This document shows positions 51,417 through 60,507 of a stretch of DNA of 64,000 nt, in pieces. This DNA is from JALCLA01 sp965653565. Its GTDB lineage: Bacteria > Pseudomonadota > Gammaproteobacteria > Xanthomonadales > Xanthomonadaceae. The first letter of the stretch is position 1. Every line of letters begins with the position of its first letter. Under the pieces are notes generated by a model. That model had not been told where the DNA came from. It saw nothing but the letters and a program-made list of their open reading frames with translations, and did not search any database. Location of the stretch: NCBI GenBank assembly GCA_965653565.1, contig CBFHAI010000021.1, positions 1-64,000 of the forward strand, written 5' to 3'. The translations under genes were made by a program, and so were the position numbers.

Positions 51417-53743
51417 GCCTCAGACACGAAAGCGCGCATGGCCACGTCACCGGGCGCGCGGTGTACACCGACGAGCAGCATCCGCCCGCAGGGTTGCTCA
51501 GTCTTTACCCGGTGCAGTCGCCGCATGCGCATGCGCGCATCCTCGAAATCGATTGCACAAACGCACGCAAGTTGCCGGGCGTGCGCGCGATTCTCACCGC
51601 GCACGATATCCCCGGCGAAAACGACACCGGCCCGATCATCCACGATGAACCCCTCATCCCCGCCGGCTTGGTACAGTTCCATGGCCAGGCGGTGGCTTGG
51701 GTAGTCGCGGAAGACGAGGCCGTGGCACAGGCCGCCGCCCGGCACGTGCGCGTTGCGTACGAGCCGCTGCCGGCGGTGCTCACGCTGAAAGAAGCGATCG
51801 CGCAATCGCAGTTCCATCTGCCGCCGTCGAACGTCGCGCGCGGTGATGCCGAGGCGGCGATGCAGGCGGCGCCGCATCGAGTGCGCGGCGAAGTCGAGAT
51901 CGGCGGACAGGATCACTTCTATCTGGAAACCCAGGCCAGCTGGGTGCAGATCGATGCCGAGGGCATCGTGCAGGTGGTGTCGTCGACCCAGCATCCGACC
52001 GAAACGCAGATCATCGTCGCGCGCGTGCTCGGCATCCCGGCGCATCGCGTGGTGTGCCGCTGCCTGCGCATGGGCGGCGGATTCGGCGGCAAGGAAACGC
52101 AGGCCAATCCGTACGCGGCGGTGGCCGCCGTGGCCGCGAAACTCACCGGCCAGGCGGTGCGCATCAAGCTGCCGCGGCCGATCGACATGCAGCTCACCGG
52201 CAAGCGCCATCCGTTCTTCGCGCGCTTCGAAGCGGGCTTCGACGACGACGGTGTTCTGCACGCGCTGAAGGCCGAACTGTTCGCCGACGGCGGCTGGAGC
52301 TGCGATCTGTCGCCGCCGGTGCTGATGCGCGCGATGGTGCACGTCGACAATGCCTACTACATTCGGAATGTCGCGATCACGGGGCTGATCGGCAAGACCC
52401 ACCTGGCGTCGAACACCGCGTTTCGCGGCTTCGGCGGGCCGCAGGGCATGCTGGTCGGCGAGGAAATCGTCGATCGCGTGGCGCGGCATCTGGGCTTGCC
52501 GGCGCATGAAGTGCGGCAGCGCAATTTCTATCGCGCCGGTGAAACGCCGGATCGCAACACCACGCCGTATCACCAGCCCGTGGTCGACAATCATCTCGAC
52601 GCGCTGTGGGATCAGCTCAAGCGCGACAGCGATTTCGCCGCGCGCCAGGTCGCGGTGGCGGCGTTCAATGCGGCGCATCCGCAGCGCAAGCGCGGGCTGG
52701 CGATCACGCCGGTCAAGTTCGGCATTTCGTTCAACAAGACCGAATACAACCAGGCCGGCGCGCTGGTGCACATCTATCTCGATGGCAGCATCCAACTCAA
52801 TCACGGCGGCACCGAGATGGGGCAGGGGCTGCACACGAAAATGCTCGGTGTCGCGGCGCGCGTGCTCGGCGTGTCGCCGTCGCGCATCCAGCTGATGACG
52901 ACGAGCACCGACAAGGTGCCGAACACCTCGGCGACGGCGGCCAGCAGCGGTTCGGATCTCAACGGACAGGCGGTGAAGATCGCCTGCGAAACGCTGCTCT
53001 CGCGACTGGCGCCGGTGGCGGCGCAGTGGCTCGGCGGCGACGTCGACGACGTCTTGTTCGCCGACGACCTGGTGGGTTTGCGTTCGCGGCCCGACGCCCG
53101 ACTGCGTTTCGAAGAAGTGGTGAGCGCCGCGTATCGCGCGCGCATCAGCCTGTCGTCGACCGGTTATTACCGCACGCCGGGCCTGAGCTGGGATCCGGCG
53201 ACGGGCCGCGGGCATCCGTTCTACTACTTCGCGTACGGCGCGGCCGTCAGCGAGGTGGAAGTGTGCGGCTACACCGGCGTGCACAAGCTGCTGCGCTGCG
53301 ACCTGCTGCACGATGTCGGCGATTCGTTGAACGAATCGATCGATCGCGGCCAGATCGAAGGCGGATTCGTGCAAGGGCTGGGCTGGCTCACCTGCGAAGA
53401 GCTGCGCTGGAATGCGCAGGGTAAGCTGATGACGGATGCGCCGAGCACGTACAAGATTCCGACCGCCGGCGAAGTACCGCGCGATTTCCGCGTGGCCTTG
53501 TTCAAGCGGCCGCAGCCACCGAGCACCGACGTGATCTTCGGCAGCAAGGGCGTCGGCGAGCCGCCGTTGATGCTGGCGTTGTCCGTGCGGGAAGCCTTGC
53601 GCGAGGCGGTGGCGGCGTTCGGCGACATGCCGCGCTTGGTGGAACTGGGCGCGCCGTCGACGCCCGAGGCGATCTTCCGCGCCATCGAACGTGTGCGCGC
53701 GGCAAAGCGCGTACCGGCCGACGCCGCGCTCGCCGAGTCGTAA
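51413..53743 (+). CDS. xdhB: Xanthine dehydrogenase large (molybdopterin) subunit
   Basis: A 776-residue subunit with molybdopterin-binding motifs GGGFGGKET, AFRGFGGPQGM, and the catalytic Glu716 in GVGEPPLML. It carries out the hydroxylation at the molybdenum centre. The start ATG lies inside the xdhA stop. xdhC follows with no gap after the stop. Confidence 0.95.
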   Translation: MSLRHESAHGHVTGRAVYTDEQHPPAGLLSLYPVQSPHAHARILEIDCTNARKLPGVRAILTAHDIPGENDTGPIIHDEPLIPAGLVQFHGQAVAWVVAEDEAVAQAAARHVRVAYEPLPAVLTLKEAIAQSQFHLPPSNVARGDAEAAMQAAPHRVRGEVEIGGQDHFYLETQASWVQIDAEGIVQVVSSTQHPTETQIIVARVLGIPAHRVVCRCLRMGGGFGGKETQANPYAAVAAVAAKLTGQAVRIKLPRPIDMQLTGKRHPFFARFEAGFDDDGVLHALKAELFADGGWSCDLSPPVLMRAMVHVDNAYYIRNVAITGLIGKTHLASNTAFRGFGGPQGMLVGEEIVDRVARHLGLPAHEVRQRNFYRAGETPDRNTTPYHQPVVDNHLDALWDQLKRDSDFAARQVAVAAFNAAHPQRKRGLAITPVKFGISFNKTEYNQAGALVHIYLDGSIQLNHGGTEMGQGLHTKMLGVAARVLGVSPSRIQLMTTSTDKVPNTSATAASSGSDLNGQAVKIACETLLSRLAPVAAQWLGGDVDDVLFADDLVGLRSRPDARLRFEEVVSAAYRARISLSSTGYYRTPGLSWDPATGRGHPFYYFAYGAAVSEVEVCGYTGVHKLLRCDLLHDVGDSLNESIDRGQIEGGFVQGLGWLTCEELRWNAQGKLMTDAPSTYKIPTAGEVPRDFRVALFKRPQPPSTDVIFGSKGVGEPPLMLALSVREALREAVAAFGDMPRLVELGAPSTPEAIFRAIERVRAAKRVPADAALAES

Positions 53744-54631
53744 GTGGACGAAGCGCTGTTCGCGCGGCTGGCGGCGCAGCTGGCGGACGAAGCCATCGTG
53801 TTGGCCAGCGTGCGCGCCACGCGCGGCGCGACGCCGCGCAAATCCGGCAGCCGCATGCTGATCGCCGCCGGCTGGACGCACGGCAGTGTCGGCGGCGGCA
53901 TGGCCGAGGCGCGCGTGATCGAGTCGGCGCGCGAGTGCCTGCGCGATGCCCGCGCCGAGGCCAGCGTCGGTATCGATCTGACCGGCCGGCCCGGTGCCGC
54001 CGGCGTTTGCGGCGGCGCGATGCAGGTGTCGTTGCGACGTTGGGAGGGCGACGCGGCTCGACAGCGCGCGCGTTCGATTGCCGCGTCGTTGAGCGAAGGT
54101 CGCCTGACGCCGCTGACCGCGCTGGATCTGGGCCGCGATACACCGGACGAAATCGCGAAACCCGACGCGCGTCTGCTCATCGTCGGCGGCGGCCACTGCG
54201 CCCTGGCACTTTACGATCTCGCACGTTTTCTCGATTTCGACCTCTGGGTGTTCGACGAACGCGAAGCCTGCTTCGCGCAAGGCCAGTTCGCCGATGCCAC
54301 CGCGTTGCCGCGCGACTACGCTGCGTTGCCGAGCGCATTGGCAAGCGAACGCGAGGTCTACGCCGTGCTGCTCAATCGCGATTACGCCAGCGACGTCGCC
54401 GCGCTGCGCGCTCTCGCCGGCCGGCCGCTGGCCTTCCTCGGCATGATGGGCAGCCGCAAACGCATCGCCGAAGTGCGGGCCGCCGTCGACGATTTGCCTC
54501 CGGCTGCGCTGCAATCCCTGGTGGCGCCGGTCGGCCTCGAACTCGATGCGCAGACGCCGCACGAAATCGCCGTGAGCATCCTGGCGCAGCTGGTGCAGGA
54601 ACGGCGGCGGCGCGAGTCGGGCTCGATATAG
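53744..54631 (+). CDS. xdhC: Xanthine dehydrogenase accessory protein
   Basis: A 295-residue XdhC, which binds the molybdenum cofactor, has it sulfurated and inserts it into XdhB. N-terminal ATRGATPRKSGSRMLI and GSVGGGMAEARVIE, and the Rossmann-type C-terminal part LLIVGGGHCALALYDLA and GMMGSRKRIAEVR, identify it. It starts with GTG directly after the xdhB TAA. It ends the xdh operon. Confidence 0.93.
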   Translation: MDEALFARLAAQLADEAIVLASVRATRGATPRKSGSRMLIAAGWTHGSVGGGMAEARVIESARECLRDARAEASVGIDLTGRPGAAGVCGGAMQVSLRRWEGDAARQRARSIAASLSEGRLTPLTALDLGRDTPDEIAKPDARLLIVGGGHCALALYDLARFLDFDLWVFDEREACFAQGQFADATALPRDYAALPSALASEREVYAVLLNRDYASDVAALRALAGRPLAFLGMMGSRKRIAEVRAAVDDLPPAALQSLVAPVGLELDAQTPHEIAVSILAQLVQERRRRESGSI

Positions 54632-54677
54632 CGGCGACTTGCTAGCATCGCGCCAGACGACGACGCGGGAGCGTTGC

Positions 54678-56852
54678 ATGACGGGTGTGCGGATCTGGTT
54701 GCTGGCGGCCTTGCTCGGTGCCGGTGCGGCCGAGGCGAAAACCTGCCTGGTGCTGTCGGGCGGCGGTGCGCGCGGCATCGCGCACGTGGGCGTGCTCAAA
54801 GTGCTCGAGCGCGAGCGCGTGCCGATCGATTGCGTGGTCGGCACCAGCATGGGCGCGGCGATCGGCAGCTTCTACGCGAGCGGGCTGAGTGCCGAGGAGA
54901 TCGAACAGGCGGTAGCCGCGATCGACTGGAGCGGCGTGTTCCGCGATGCCTCCGATCGCACCGACCGGCCGCTGCGTTCGCGATTGCAGGATCGCACCTT
55001 CCTGGTCGGCGCCGCGATCGGCTATCGCGACGGCCGCTTCGGCTTGCCGCGCTCGCTGGTGCAGGGTCAGCGGCTCGGCTTGATCCTGCGCGGCTTCCTG
55101 CTGCCAGCCGCCGGCGTCGAGGATTTCGACGCGCTGCCGACACAGTTCCGCGCCGTCGCCACCGATCTGGAAACCGGCGACATGGTGGTGATGGCGCGCG
55201 GCGACCTGCCGAACGCGGTGCGCGCCAGCATGTCGGTGCCCGGCGTGTTTCCGCCGGCGGAAATCGACGGGCGCCTGCTGTCCGATGGCGGCACCTCGAG
55301 CAATCTGCCGATCGGCGTGGCGCATGCGCTCGGTGCCACGCGCATCATCGCGGTCGACATCAGTGCGCCGCTGCGGCGCCGCGACGAGCTCAATTCGCCG
55401 CTCACCATCACCGACCAGATGCTGACCGCGATGATGCGCCGGCAGACGGCGGCCGAAGTGGCGCAGCTGCGCGACGGCGACATCCTGATCACGCCCGAGC
55501 TGGGGCCGATCGGCTCGGCCGATTTCGACGTGGCGGCGCGCGACGGTATCCCGGCCGGCGAAGTGGCGGCAGCCGCGAGCGTCGACCAGCTGCGCACGCT
55601 GGCCGTTTCCGAGGACACCTACGCGCAATGGCGCGATCGCCGCCACGCCGGCGTGCGCAAGCTCGGTCGCATCGCGAAGATCGAACTGGACAACCGGTCG
55701 CCGGCCAGCGAAGCCGTGCTGCGCGCCTATCTGAGCGAACACCCGGACGACGAGTTCGATCGCGACGTGGTGGAACGCGATATCGCGCGGCTGTACGGGC
55801 TCGGCGAGTTCGAATCGATCGACTACTCGCTGCGGCCCACCGAAGACGGCGAAGTCCTGCGCGTGAGCGTGCGCGAGAAGCAATGGGGCGACGGCAGCCT
55901 GCGCTTCGGATTGCGGCTGGAGGACGATTTCGATGGCAGCAGCAATTTCGATTTCGGTGCGCGCCTGCGCGCCACCGAAGTCACCGACAGCGGCGCGGAG
56001 TGGCAGGCCGACGGCCAGATCGGCAAGACCACGCGGCTGGGCTTCGAGTGGCTGCAGCCGCTCGATGCAGCGCGCCGCAACTGGGTGCTGCCGCGCGCCA
56101 GTTTCAGCGCACGCAATCAGCCGATCTTCTTCGGTGAGCAACGTGCGCTGGAATTGCGCCGCGAAAGTTTCGAGCTGGGCGTGGACCTGGGCCGCTGGCT
56201 GCAGGACTGGGGTTCGGTCAGCGTCGGCGCCTTCCGCCGCAACAGTCATTATTCCGAGCGCACTTCGCTGGTGGAAGTGGAGTCGCAGACCCAGGCCACC
56301 GCCGGGCTGCGCATCGATTTCCTGCGCGATACGCAAGACGATGCGCAATTCCCCAGCCGCGGCATCTATCTGCAATCGTCGGTGCGGCACCATGTGCGGG
56401 CGCTCGGCGGCGACTACGACACCTCGGTTTTCGAGGTCCGCAGTTCCTATGCGATGCCGATCCTCGCCGACGACCGGTTGTTGCTGCAGGGCCGTCTGCA
56501 GTACGCCGAAGCCAACGATCTGCCGTCGGACGAATTCGGTTTTCTCGGCGGTTTCCTCGATCTTTCCGGTTATGCCGAAGACGCGAGATTCGGCCGCCAC
56601 CTGGCGCTCGGACAGGCGATCTACTATCGCAACCTGACCACCGTGTTCGATCGTTATCGCGTGTTTCTCGGCAGTTCGCTCGAGGCCGGCAACACCTGGG
56701 ATGTCGACAACCAGATCAGCCTGGACTCGCTGTTGTGGGCCGGCAGCGTGTTCGTAGCCTCCGAATCTCCGCTCGGCGCGCTGTACTTCGGCTATGGCCG
56801 GGCCGAAGCCGGAGAAGGCTCGCTTTATCTGTTTGTGGGCCGCCCGTACTGA
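54678..56852 (+). CDS. PlpD-type (type Vd) patatin-like phospholipase autotransporter
   Basis: A 724-residue protein, close to the ~728 of PlpD. It has a signal peptide (IWLLAALLGAGAAEA), a patatin domain with SGGGARG oxyanion loop, Ser57 in GTSMG and Asp203 in SDGG (complete catalytic dyad), a POTRA-like linker (~340-410, FDRDVVERDIARLYGLGEFE) and a C-terminal 16-strand-type barrel ending FGYGRAEAGEGSLYLFVGRPY. It should export its own lipase domain to the cell surface. TAGCAT near 54643 may be the -10 element. Confidence 0.9.
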   Translation: MTGVRIWLLAALLGAGAAEAKTCLVLSGGGARGIAHVGVLKVLERERVPIDCVVGTSMGAAIGSFYASGLSAEEIEQAVAAIDWSGVFRDASDRTDRPLRSRLQDRTFLVGAAIGYRDGRFGLPRSLVQGQRLGLILRGFLLPAAGVEDFDALPTQFRAVATDLETGDMVVMARGDLPNAVRASMSVPGVFPPAEIDGRLLSDGGTSSNLPIGVAHALGATRIIAVDISAPLRRRDELNSPLTITDQMLTAMMRRQTAAEVAQLRDGDILITPELGPIGSADFDVAARDGIPAGEVAAAASVDQLRTLAVSEDTYAQWRDRRHAGVRKLGRIAKIELDNRSPASEAVLRAYLSEHPDDEFDRDVVERDIARLYGLGEFESIDYSLRPTEDGEVLRVSVREKQWGDGSLRFGLRLEDDFDGSSNFDFGARLRATEVTDSGAEWQADGQIGKTTRLGFEWLQPLDAARRNWVLPRASFSARNQPIFFGEQRALELRRESFELGVDLGRWLQDWGSVSVGAFRRNSHYSERTSLVEVESQTQATAGLRIDFLRDTQDDAQFPSRGIYLQSSVRHHVRALGGDYDTSVFEVRSSYAMPILADDRLLLQGRLQYAEANDLPSDEFGFLGGFLDLSGYAEDARFGRHLALGQAIYYRNLTTVFDRYRVFLGSSLEAGNTWDVDNQISLDSLLWAGSVFVASESPLGALYFGYGRAEAGEGSLYLFVGRPY

Positions 56853-56879
56853 GCGATCCGGCGCCTGCGGCGGGGCTGC

Positions 56880-56899
56880 GCGGGACCGATCGGTCCCGC
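56880..56899. terminator. 20-bp perfect palindrome after the patatin gene
   Basis: GCGGGACC-GATC-GGTCCCGC is fully self-complementary, 27 bases after the stop codon, and is followed by TAAAATTTGG. It is a likely terminator, though the T run is short. Confidence 0.5.
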
Positions 56900-56918
56900 T
56901 AAAATTTGGATCAAACTT

Positions 56919-56947
56919 GATTCCGGCGTGCTTGCGGCGCCGGAATC
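56919..56947. promoter_or_regulatory. Inverted repeat before the HTH gene
   Basis: GATTCCGGCG and CGCCGGAATC are exact inverse complements nine bases apart, ending 39 bases before the next gene. Position and dyad shape fit an operator for the HTH protein, but it could also be a second terminator hairpin. Confidence 0.35.
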
Positions 56948-56986
56948 GCGTACTGTCGCTCCAATTCCCCGCCGATGAGGTAATCC

Positions 56987-57481
56987 ATGAGCAGTCTGGG
57001 CACGTTCCTGAAAACCGAGATCGCACGACTTTCGCGACGCGAAATCCGCTCGCAGGTCGAGCCCGTGAAGAAGCAGTCGGCGATCCATCGCAAGCACATC
57101 GCCGCGCTCAAGCGCCAAGTGGTTGCGCTCGAACGCCTGGTCGCCCAGCTGCGCCGCGGCAGCGCGAAAGCCGGCCGCGTGGCACCCGCGGCGGCCGCCG
57201 CCGACAGCGAGGCCGCCGGCAATTCACGGTTCTCGGCCAAGGGCTTCAAGACGCTGCGTGCTCGCCTGGGCCTGTCGGCCGCCGATCTGGGCAAGATCCT
57301 CGGCGTGAGCGGTCAGTCGGTCTACAACTGGGAAGCGCGCAAGTCGGTTCCACGCAAATCGCAATTGGCCGCCCTCGCCTCGCTGCGCGGCATGGGCAAG
57401 CGCGAAGCGCAGGCCAAGCTCGAAGCGGTGGCGGCGCCGAAGAAGAAGCGCGGTCGCAAGGCGAAAGCCAAGGCCGCGTAA
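56987..57481 (+). CDS. XRE-type helix-turn-helix protein with basic tail
   Basis: A 164-residue protein. The first ~55 residues are basic and coiled-coil-like (KTEIARLSRREIRSQVEPVKK, HIAALKRQVVALERLVAQL), an Ala-rich linker follows, then an XRE HTH at ~88-140 (LRARLGLSAADLGKILGVSGQSVYNWE) and a lysine-rich tail KKKRGRKAKAKAA like those of nucleoid-associated proteins. It may act as a global DNA-binding protein rather than a single-target repressor. I know of no characterised member. Confidence 0.75.
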   Translation: MSSLGTFLKTEIARLSRREIRSQVEPVKKQSAIHRKHIAALKRQVVALERLVAQLRRGSAKAGRVAPAAAAADSEAAGNSRFSAKGFKTLRARLGLSAADLGKILGVSGQSVYNWEARKSVPRKSQLAALASLRGMGKREAQAKLEAVAAPKKKRGRKAKAKAA

Positions 57482-57486
57482 TCGGA

Positions 57487-57530
57487 TTCGCGACAATCTG
57501 CTGCGCCCGGGCGCAGCCGGCTGTCGCGAA
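57487..57530. terminator. Bidirectional terminator region
   Basis: TTCGCGACA (57487-57495) pairs with TGTCGCGAA (57522-57530) and encloses the 18-base palindrome GCTGCGCCCGGGCGCAGC. It lies between the convergent HTH (stop 57481) and LytTR (stop 57567) genes. Confidence 0.6.
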
Positions 57531-57566
57531 AACATCGCGTGCAAGCACTTCGTGCCGGCAACCGGC

Positions 57567-58286
57567 TCAGTCGTTGCCGGCGTCGAGCCGCGCGAACAGC
57601 GCGTCGCGATAGGTGCGCGACAATCCCAGCTCGGTGCCGTCGTGCAGCACCACGATGTGATCGCCGTTGAATTGCGGCAGCAGCCGCGCGATGCGTTCGA
57701 TATTGACGATGCGCGAGCGGTGGATGCGCTGGAAACGGCGCGGATCGAGCCGGCGTTCCATCTGCGCCAGCGTGGCGCGCTGCACGTGCGTGTTGCCGTG
57801 GGCGCGGATGCAAAGATAGTTGCCGGCGGCTTCGATCCAGTCGATCTGCGCCATTTCGACCACCTGGGTGCCGTCCGAATCGCGGATCAGCAGGCGCGCA
57901 TCGCCGCTCGCGCGCGACGCCAGCCGCTGGCGCACACGATCGAGCGCGGCCTGCAAACGTTCGGGCTCCACCGGTTTTAGCAGGTAGTCGACGGCGTGCA
58001 CCTCGAAGGCGCGCACGGCGTGCTGGTCGTGCGCCGTCACGAAAACGATCTGCGGACGGCGCTCGGGCGGCAGTCGCGCGAGCAGGCCGAAGCCGTCGAC
58101 TTCGGGCATTTCCACGTCGAGCAGGATCACGTCCGGCGTGCAGGTGTGCAGCGCCTGCAGCGCCGATTCGACATCGGCGCAGCTACCGACCAGTTCGGCC
58201 TGCGCATCGGCCACCAGCAGGCGTTCGAGGCGTTGCCGCGCGAGCAGCACATCGTCGACCACCAGGACGCGCAGCACCGGTTTCAT
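57567..58286 (-). CDS. LytTR family response regulator (AlgR-like)
   Basis: A 239-residue regulator: a receiver with Asp57 in LLDVEMPEVDGFG, switch residues T and K (FVTAHDQHAV, DYLLKPV), then a LytTR DNA-binding domain (IDWIEAAGNYLCIRAHG, RIHRSRIVNIERI). It is transcribed after the sensor kinase gene, ten bases apart, and should be its partner. AlgR-like proteins control surface properties and virulence; the targets here are unknown. Confidence 0.92.
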   Translation of the reverse strand: MKPVLRVLVVDDVLLARQRLERLLVADAQAELVGSCADVESALQALHTCTPDVILLDVEMPEVDGFGLLARLPPERRPQIVFVTAHDQHAVRAFEVHAVDYLLKPVEPERLQAALDRVRQRLASRASGDARLLIRDSDGTQVVEMAQIDWIEAAGNYLCIRAHGNTHVQRATLAQMERRLDPRRFQRIHRSRIVNIERIARLLPQFNGDHIVVLHDGTELGLSRTYRDALFARLDAGND

Positions 58287-58296
58287 GGCGTCATTC

Positions 58297-59343
58297 TCAT
58301 GCTGATCTCACGACGGGAAGTTGCAGGCGCGCCAGATAACCGCCCTGCGGCAGCGTGAAGGTCTTCAATGTGGCGGCCTCGCCGTATTGCGCGGCGAGCC
58401 GTTCGCGCGTGTTGCGCTGGCCGATGCCGCTGCCGGTTTCGCTGCTGCGGCCATCGCCGTCGTCTTCGATATCGATGCGCAGCGCGCCGTCGATCAGGCG
58501 CGCGGCGATGCGCAATTGTCCACCGCGTCGCCGCAATGCGATGCCGTGGCGCAGCGCGTTCTCGACCAGCGGCTGCAGCAGCAGCGGCGGCACGCCGACA
58601 TCGAGCGTGGCGGCATCGATGTCGCGTTCGATGCGCAGCCGCTCGCCGAGCAGGGCCTGCTGGATCGACAGATAGTCGTCGAGGAAGGCGAGTTCTTCGC
58701 CGAGCGGGATGGTCAGCGCGTTCGAATCCGCCAGCGCGCGGCGCAGCAGCGTCGAAAGTTTGAGGATCAGCTCTTCGGCCAGCCGCGCATCGCGATGCAC
58801 CAGTTCGGCCAGCGCATTGAGCGTGTTGAACAGGAAATGCGGTTGCAGCTGCGCACGCAGCGCAGCGAGGCGCGCCTCAACCAAGCGGCGCTCGGCGAGA
58901 CGGCGTTCGTCGTGATGCACGATCGCCAGCGCCGCGGCGTAGATGCCGGCGCACATCAGCACGTCGGTGGCGCCGACGCTCACCGCCACCGCGCTCGCCA
59001 ACTGCGCGAAGCTGGCTTCCGGTACCTGCGGCACCAGGCTCACGATCAGCACCAGCAGATGCAGCAAGGTCAGGCCGATCGCGACGCCCACGTGCAGCAC
59101 GATGCGGCGCGCACGCTGCGGCCCGCTCGGCGGGTAGTGTTTGAGCGCGTGCAGCACCAGCGGCGTGAACAGCGCCCACAGCAGGAAGATTTCCGCGCTG
59201 CGCGCCGCCGCCACCCAGGTCGGCAGCGGTTCGGGCCGGCCGAGATTGAGCAGCACGGCCTGCGGCGTGAAGACCAGCGCCAGCGCCGTCCAGATAACGA
59301 TGATCGCTGCGCTGCGCGAGTTCAGGAGGGGCCGGGGCTTCAT
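58297..59343 (-). CDS. LytS/YehU-type sensor histidine kinase
   Basis: A 348-residue kinase with four to five predicted membrane helices in the first ~145 residues and no periplasmic sensor domain, then a His_kinase domain with phospho-acceptor His169 in LQPHFLFNTLNALAEL and an HATPase with PPLLLQPLVENALRHGI. This is the usual partner of LytTR regulators. It is the first gene of the two-gene operon and is divergent from the metallopeptidase gene. Confidence 0.9.
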   Translation of the reverse strand: MKPRPLLNSRSAAIIVIWTALALVFTPQAVLLNLGRPEPLPTWVAAARSAEIFLLWALFTPLVLHALKHYPPSGPQRARRIVLHVGVAIGLTLLHLLVLIVSLVPQVPEASFAQLASAVAVSVGATDVLMCAGIYAAALAIVHHDERRLAERRLVEARLAALRAQLQPHFLFNTLNALAELVHRDARLAEELILKLSTLLRRALADSNALTIPLGEELAFLDDYLSIQQALLGERLRIERDIDAATLDVGVPPLLLQPLVENALRHGIALRRRGGQLRIAARLIDGALRIDIEDDGDGRSSETGSGIGQRNTRERLAAQYGEAATLKTFTLPQGGYLARLQLPVVRSA

Positions 59344-59501
59344 GCGCGGATTCTAGGGCGCACGGCCCGGCGGCGTGCCGCCGGACGACGCTACGGCGTG
59401 ACCAATCGTGTCGCGGCGGGGGCGAAGCGCGGTGCGCAAGAAAAGTTACGAATCGGCCGCGCGCTTCCAGTTACGCTGTGCGTCTTGCCGGGGGAACGGA
59501 A

Positions 59502-60464
59502 ATGAACGTGCGCGCGTTGGGTTGGACACTGCTGCTGACGACGGCAGCGCTGGGAATGAATGCGGCGCACGCTGCCGGCCGTTTCGTGGTGCTCGCACCG
59601 ATGGTCGAAACCGCCGAAGGCCGCAGCGATGCGCGCATCATGCAGGACAGCGGCTTCCTGCAGGAGGTCGCCAAGGCGCTCAACAGCGTGTTCGTGCTGC
59701 CGCGCGACGTCGGCCTGCGCTACGCCGAATGCGGCGAGCCCAATGCTTACTACGATCCGGGCGAACACCACATCCTGATGTGCCTGGAACTGATGCAGGC
59801 GATGGCTGAAACCATCCAGGGCCAGTACGAAGACGAAGAAAGCGCGAACGAAGCGGTGGCCGGCGCCTACATCGCCGTGGCGCTGCACGAAGCCGGTCAC
59901 GCACTGGTCGATGTGCTGGAAATTCCGGTCACCGGCCGCGAGGAAGATGCGGTAGACCAGCTTTCGGCCTGGATGCTGATCGAAGCCGACGACGTCGATT
60001 CGGTGCTCGGCGCCGCCGCCAGCTACTACACCGAAGACGAAGTCGGCGATGACGATTTCGCCGACGAGCACTCGCTCAGCAAGCAACGCTATTTCAACCT
60101 GCTGTGCTGGGCCTACGGCAGCGACCCGGAGAACAGCAACGAATTGATCGAAGTGTGGGCCTTGCCTAGCGGCCGCGCGGAACGCTGCGAAGAAGAGTAT
60201 GCGCAGCTCGACCGCAGCTGGACGCGGCTACTCAGCGAGCATCTGCGCGACGAAGAAGAAGCCGGCGAAGAGCTGGCGATCGAAGCACCGGCGGTCGCGG
60301 AGCGCGAAGTCGAAGAAGAAGCCGAGACCGAGGAAGCGCCGACGCCGCACCGCGGCAGCGGCGGCTTCATCCAGGCCACGATCCACGAGCCCGGCGAGCC
60401 GAAAGAAGAGAAAGAAATTTCCGGCGGACCGCGCCGCCTTCCGATCGGCCGCGACGACGACTGA
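59502..60464 (+). CDS. DUF4344-type putative metallopeptidase
   Basis: A 320-residue protein with a signal peptide (LGWTLLLTTAALGMNAAHAA) and a DUF4344 domain with the zinc-binding HEAGH motif in YIAVALHEAGHALVDVL and downstream acidic EEDAVDQLSAWMLI supplying the third ligand. Four of its cysteines are spaced to form disulfides. The last ~90 residues are very acidic and Pro/Gly rich (EREVEEEAETEEAPTPH), likely disordered. The domain covers about residues 25-235. Exported location is predicted; substrate unknown. Confidence 0.8.
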   Translation: MNVRALGWTLLLTTAALGMNAAHAAGRFVVLAPMVETAEGRSDARIMQDSGFLQEVAKALNSVFVLPRDVGLRYAECGEPNAYYDPGEHHILMCLELMQAMAETIQGQYEDEESANEAVAGAYIAVALHEAGHALVDVLEIPVTGREEDAVDQLSAWMLIEADDVDSVLGAAASYYTEDEVGDDDFADEHSLSKQRYFNLLCWAYGSDPENSNELIEVWALPSGRAERCEEEYAQLDRSWTRLLSEHLRDEEEAGEELAIEAPAVAEREVEEEAETEEAPTPHRGSGGFIQATIHEPGEPKEEKEISGGPRRLPIGRDDD

Positions 60465-60469
60465 GTGCG

Positions 60470-60494
60470 CTTCCGGCCGCGCAGCGGCCGGAAG
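60470..60494. terminator. Bidirectional hairpin
   Basis: CTTCCGGCCGC-GCA-GCGGCCGGAAG is a perfect 11-bp stem with a 3-base loop in the 43-base space between two convergent genes. No T tract, but position and strength argue for transcription termination. Confidence 0.55.
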
Positions 60495-60507
60495 CCTCAG
60501 CCAGCGA

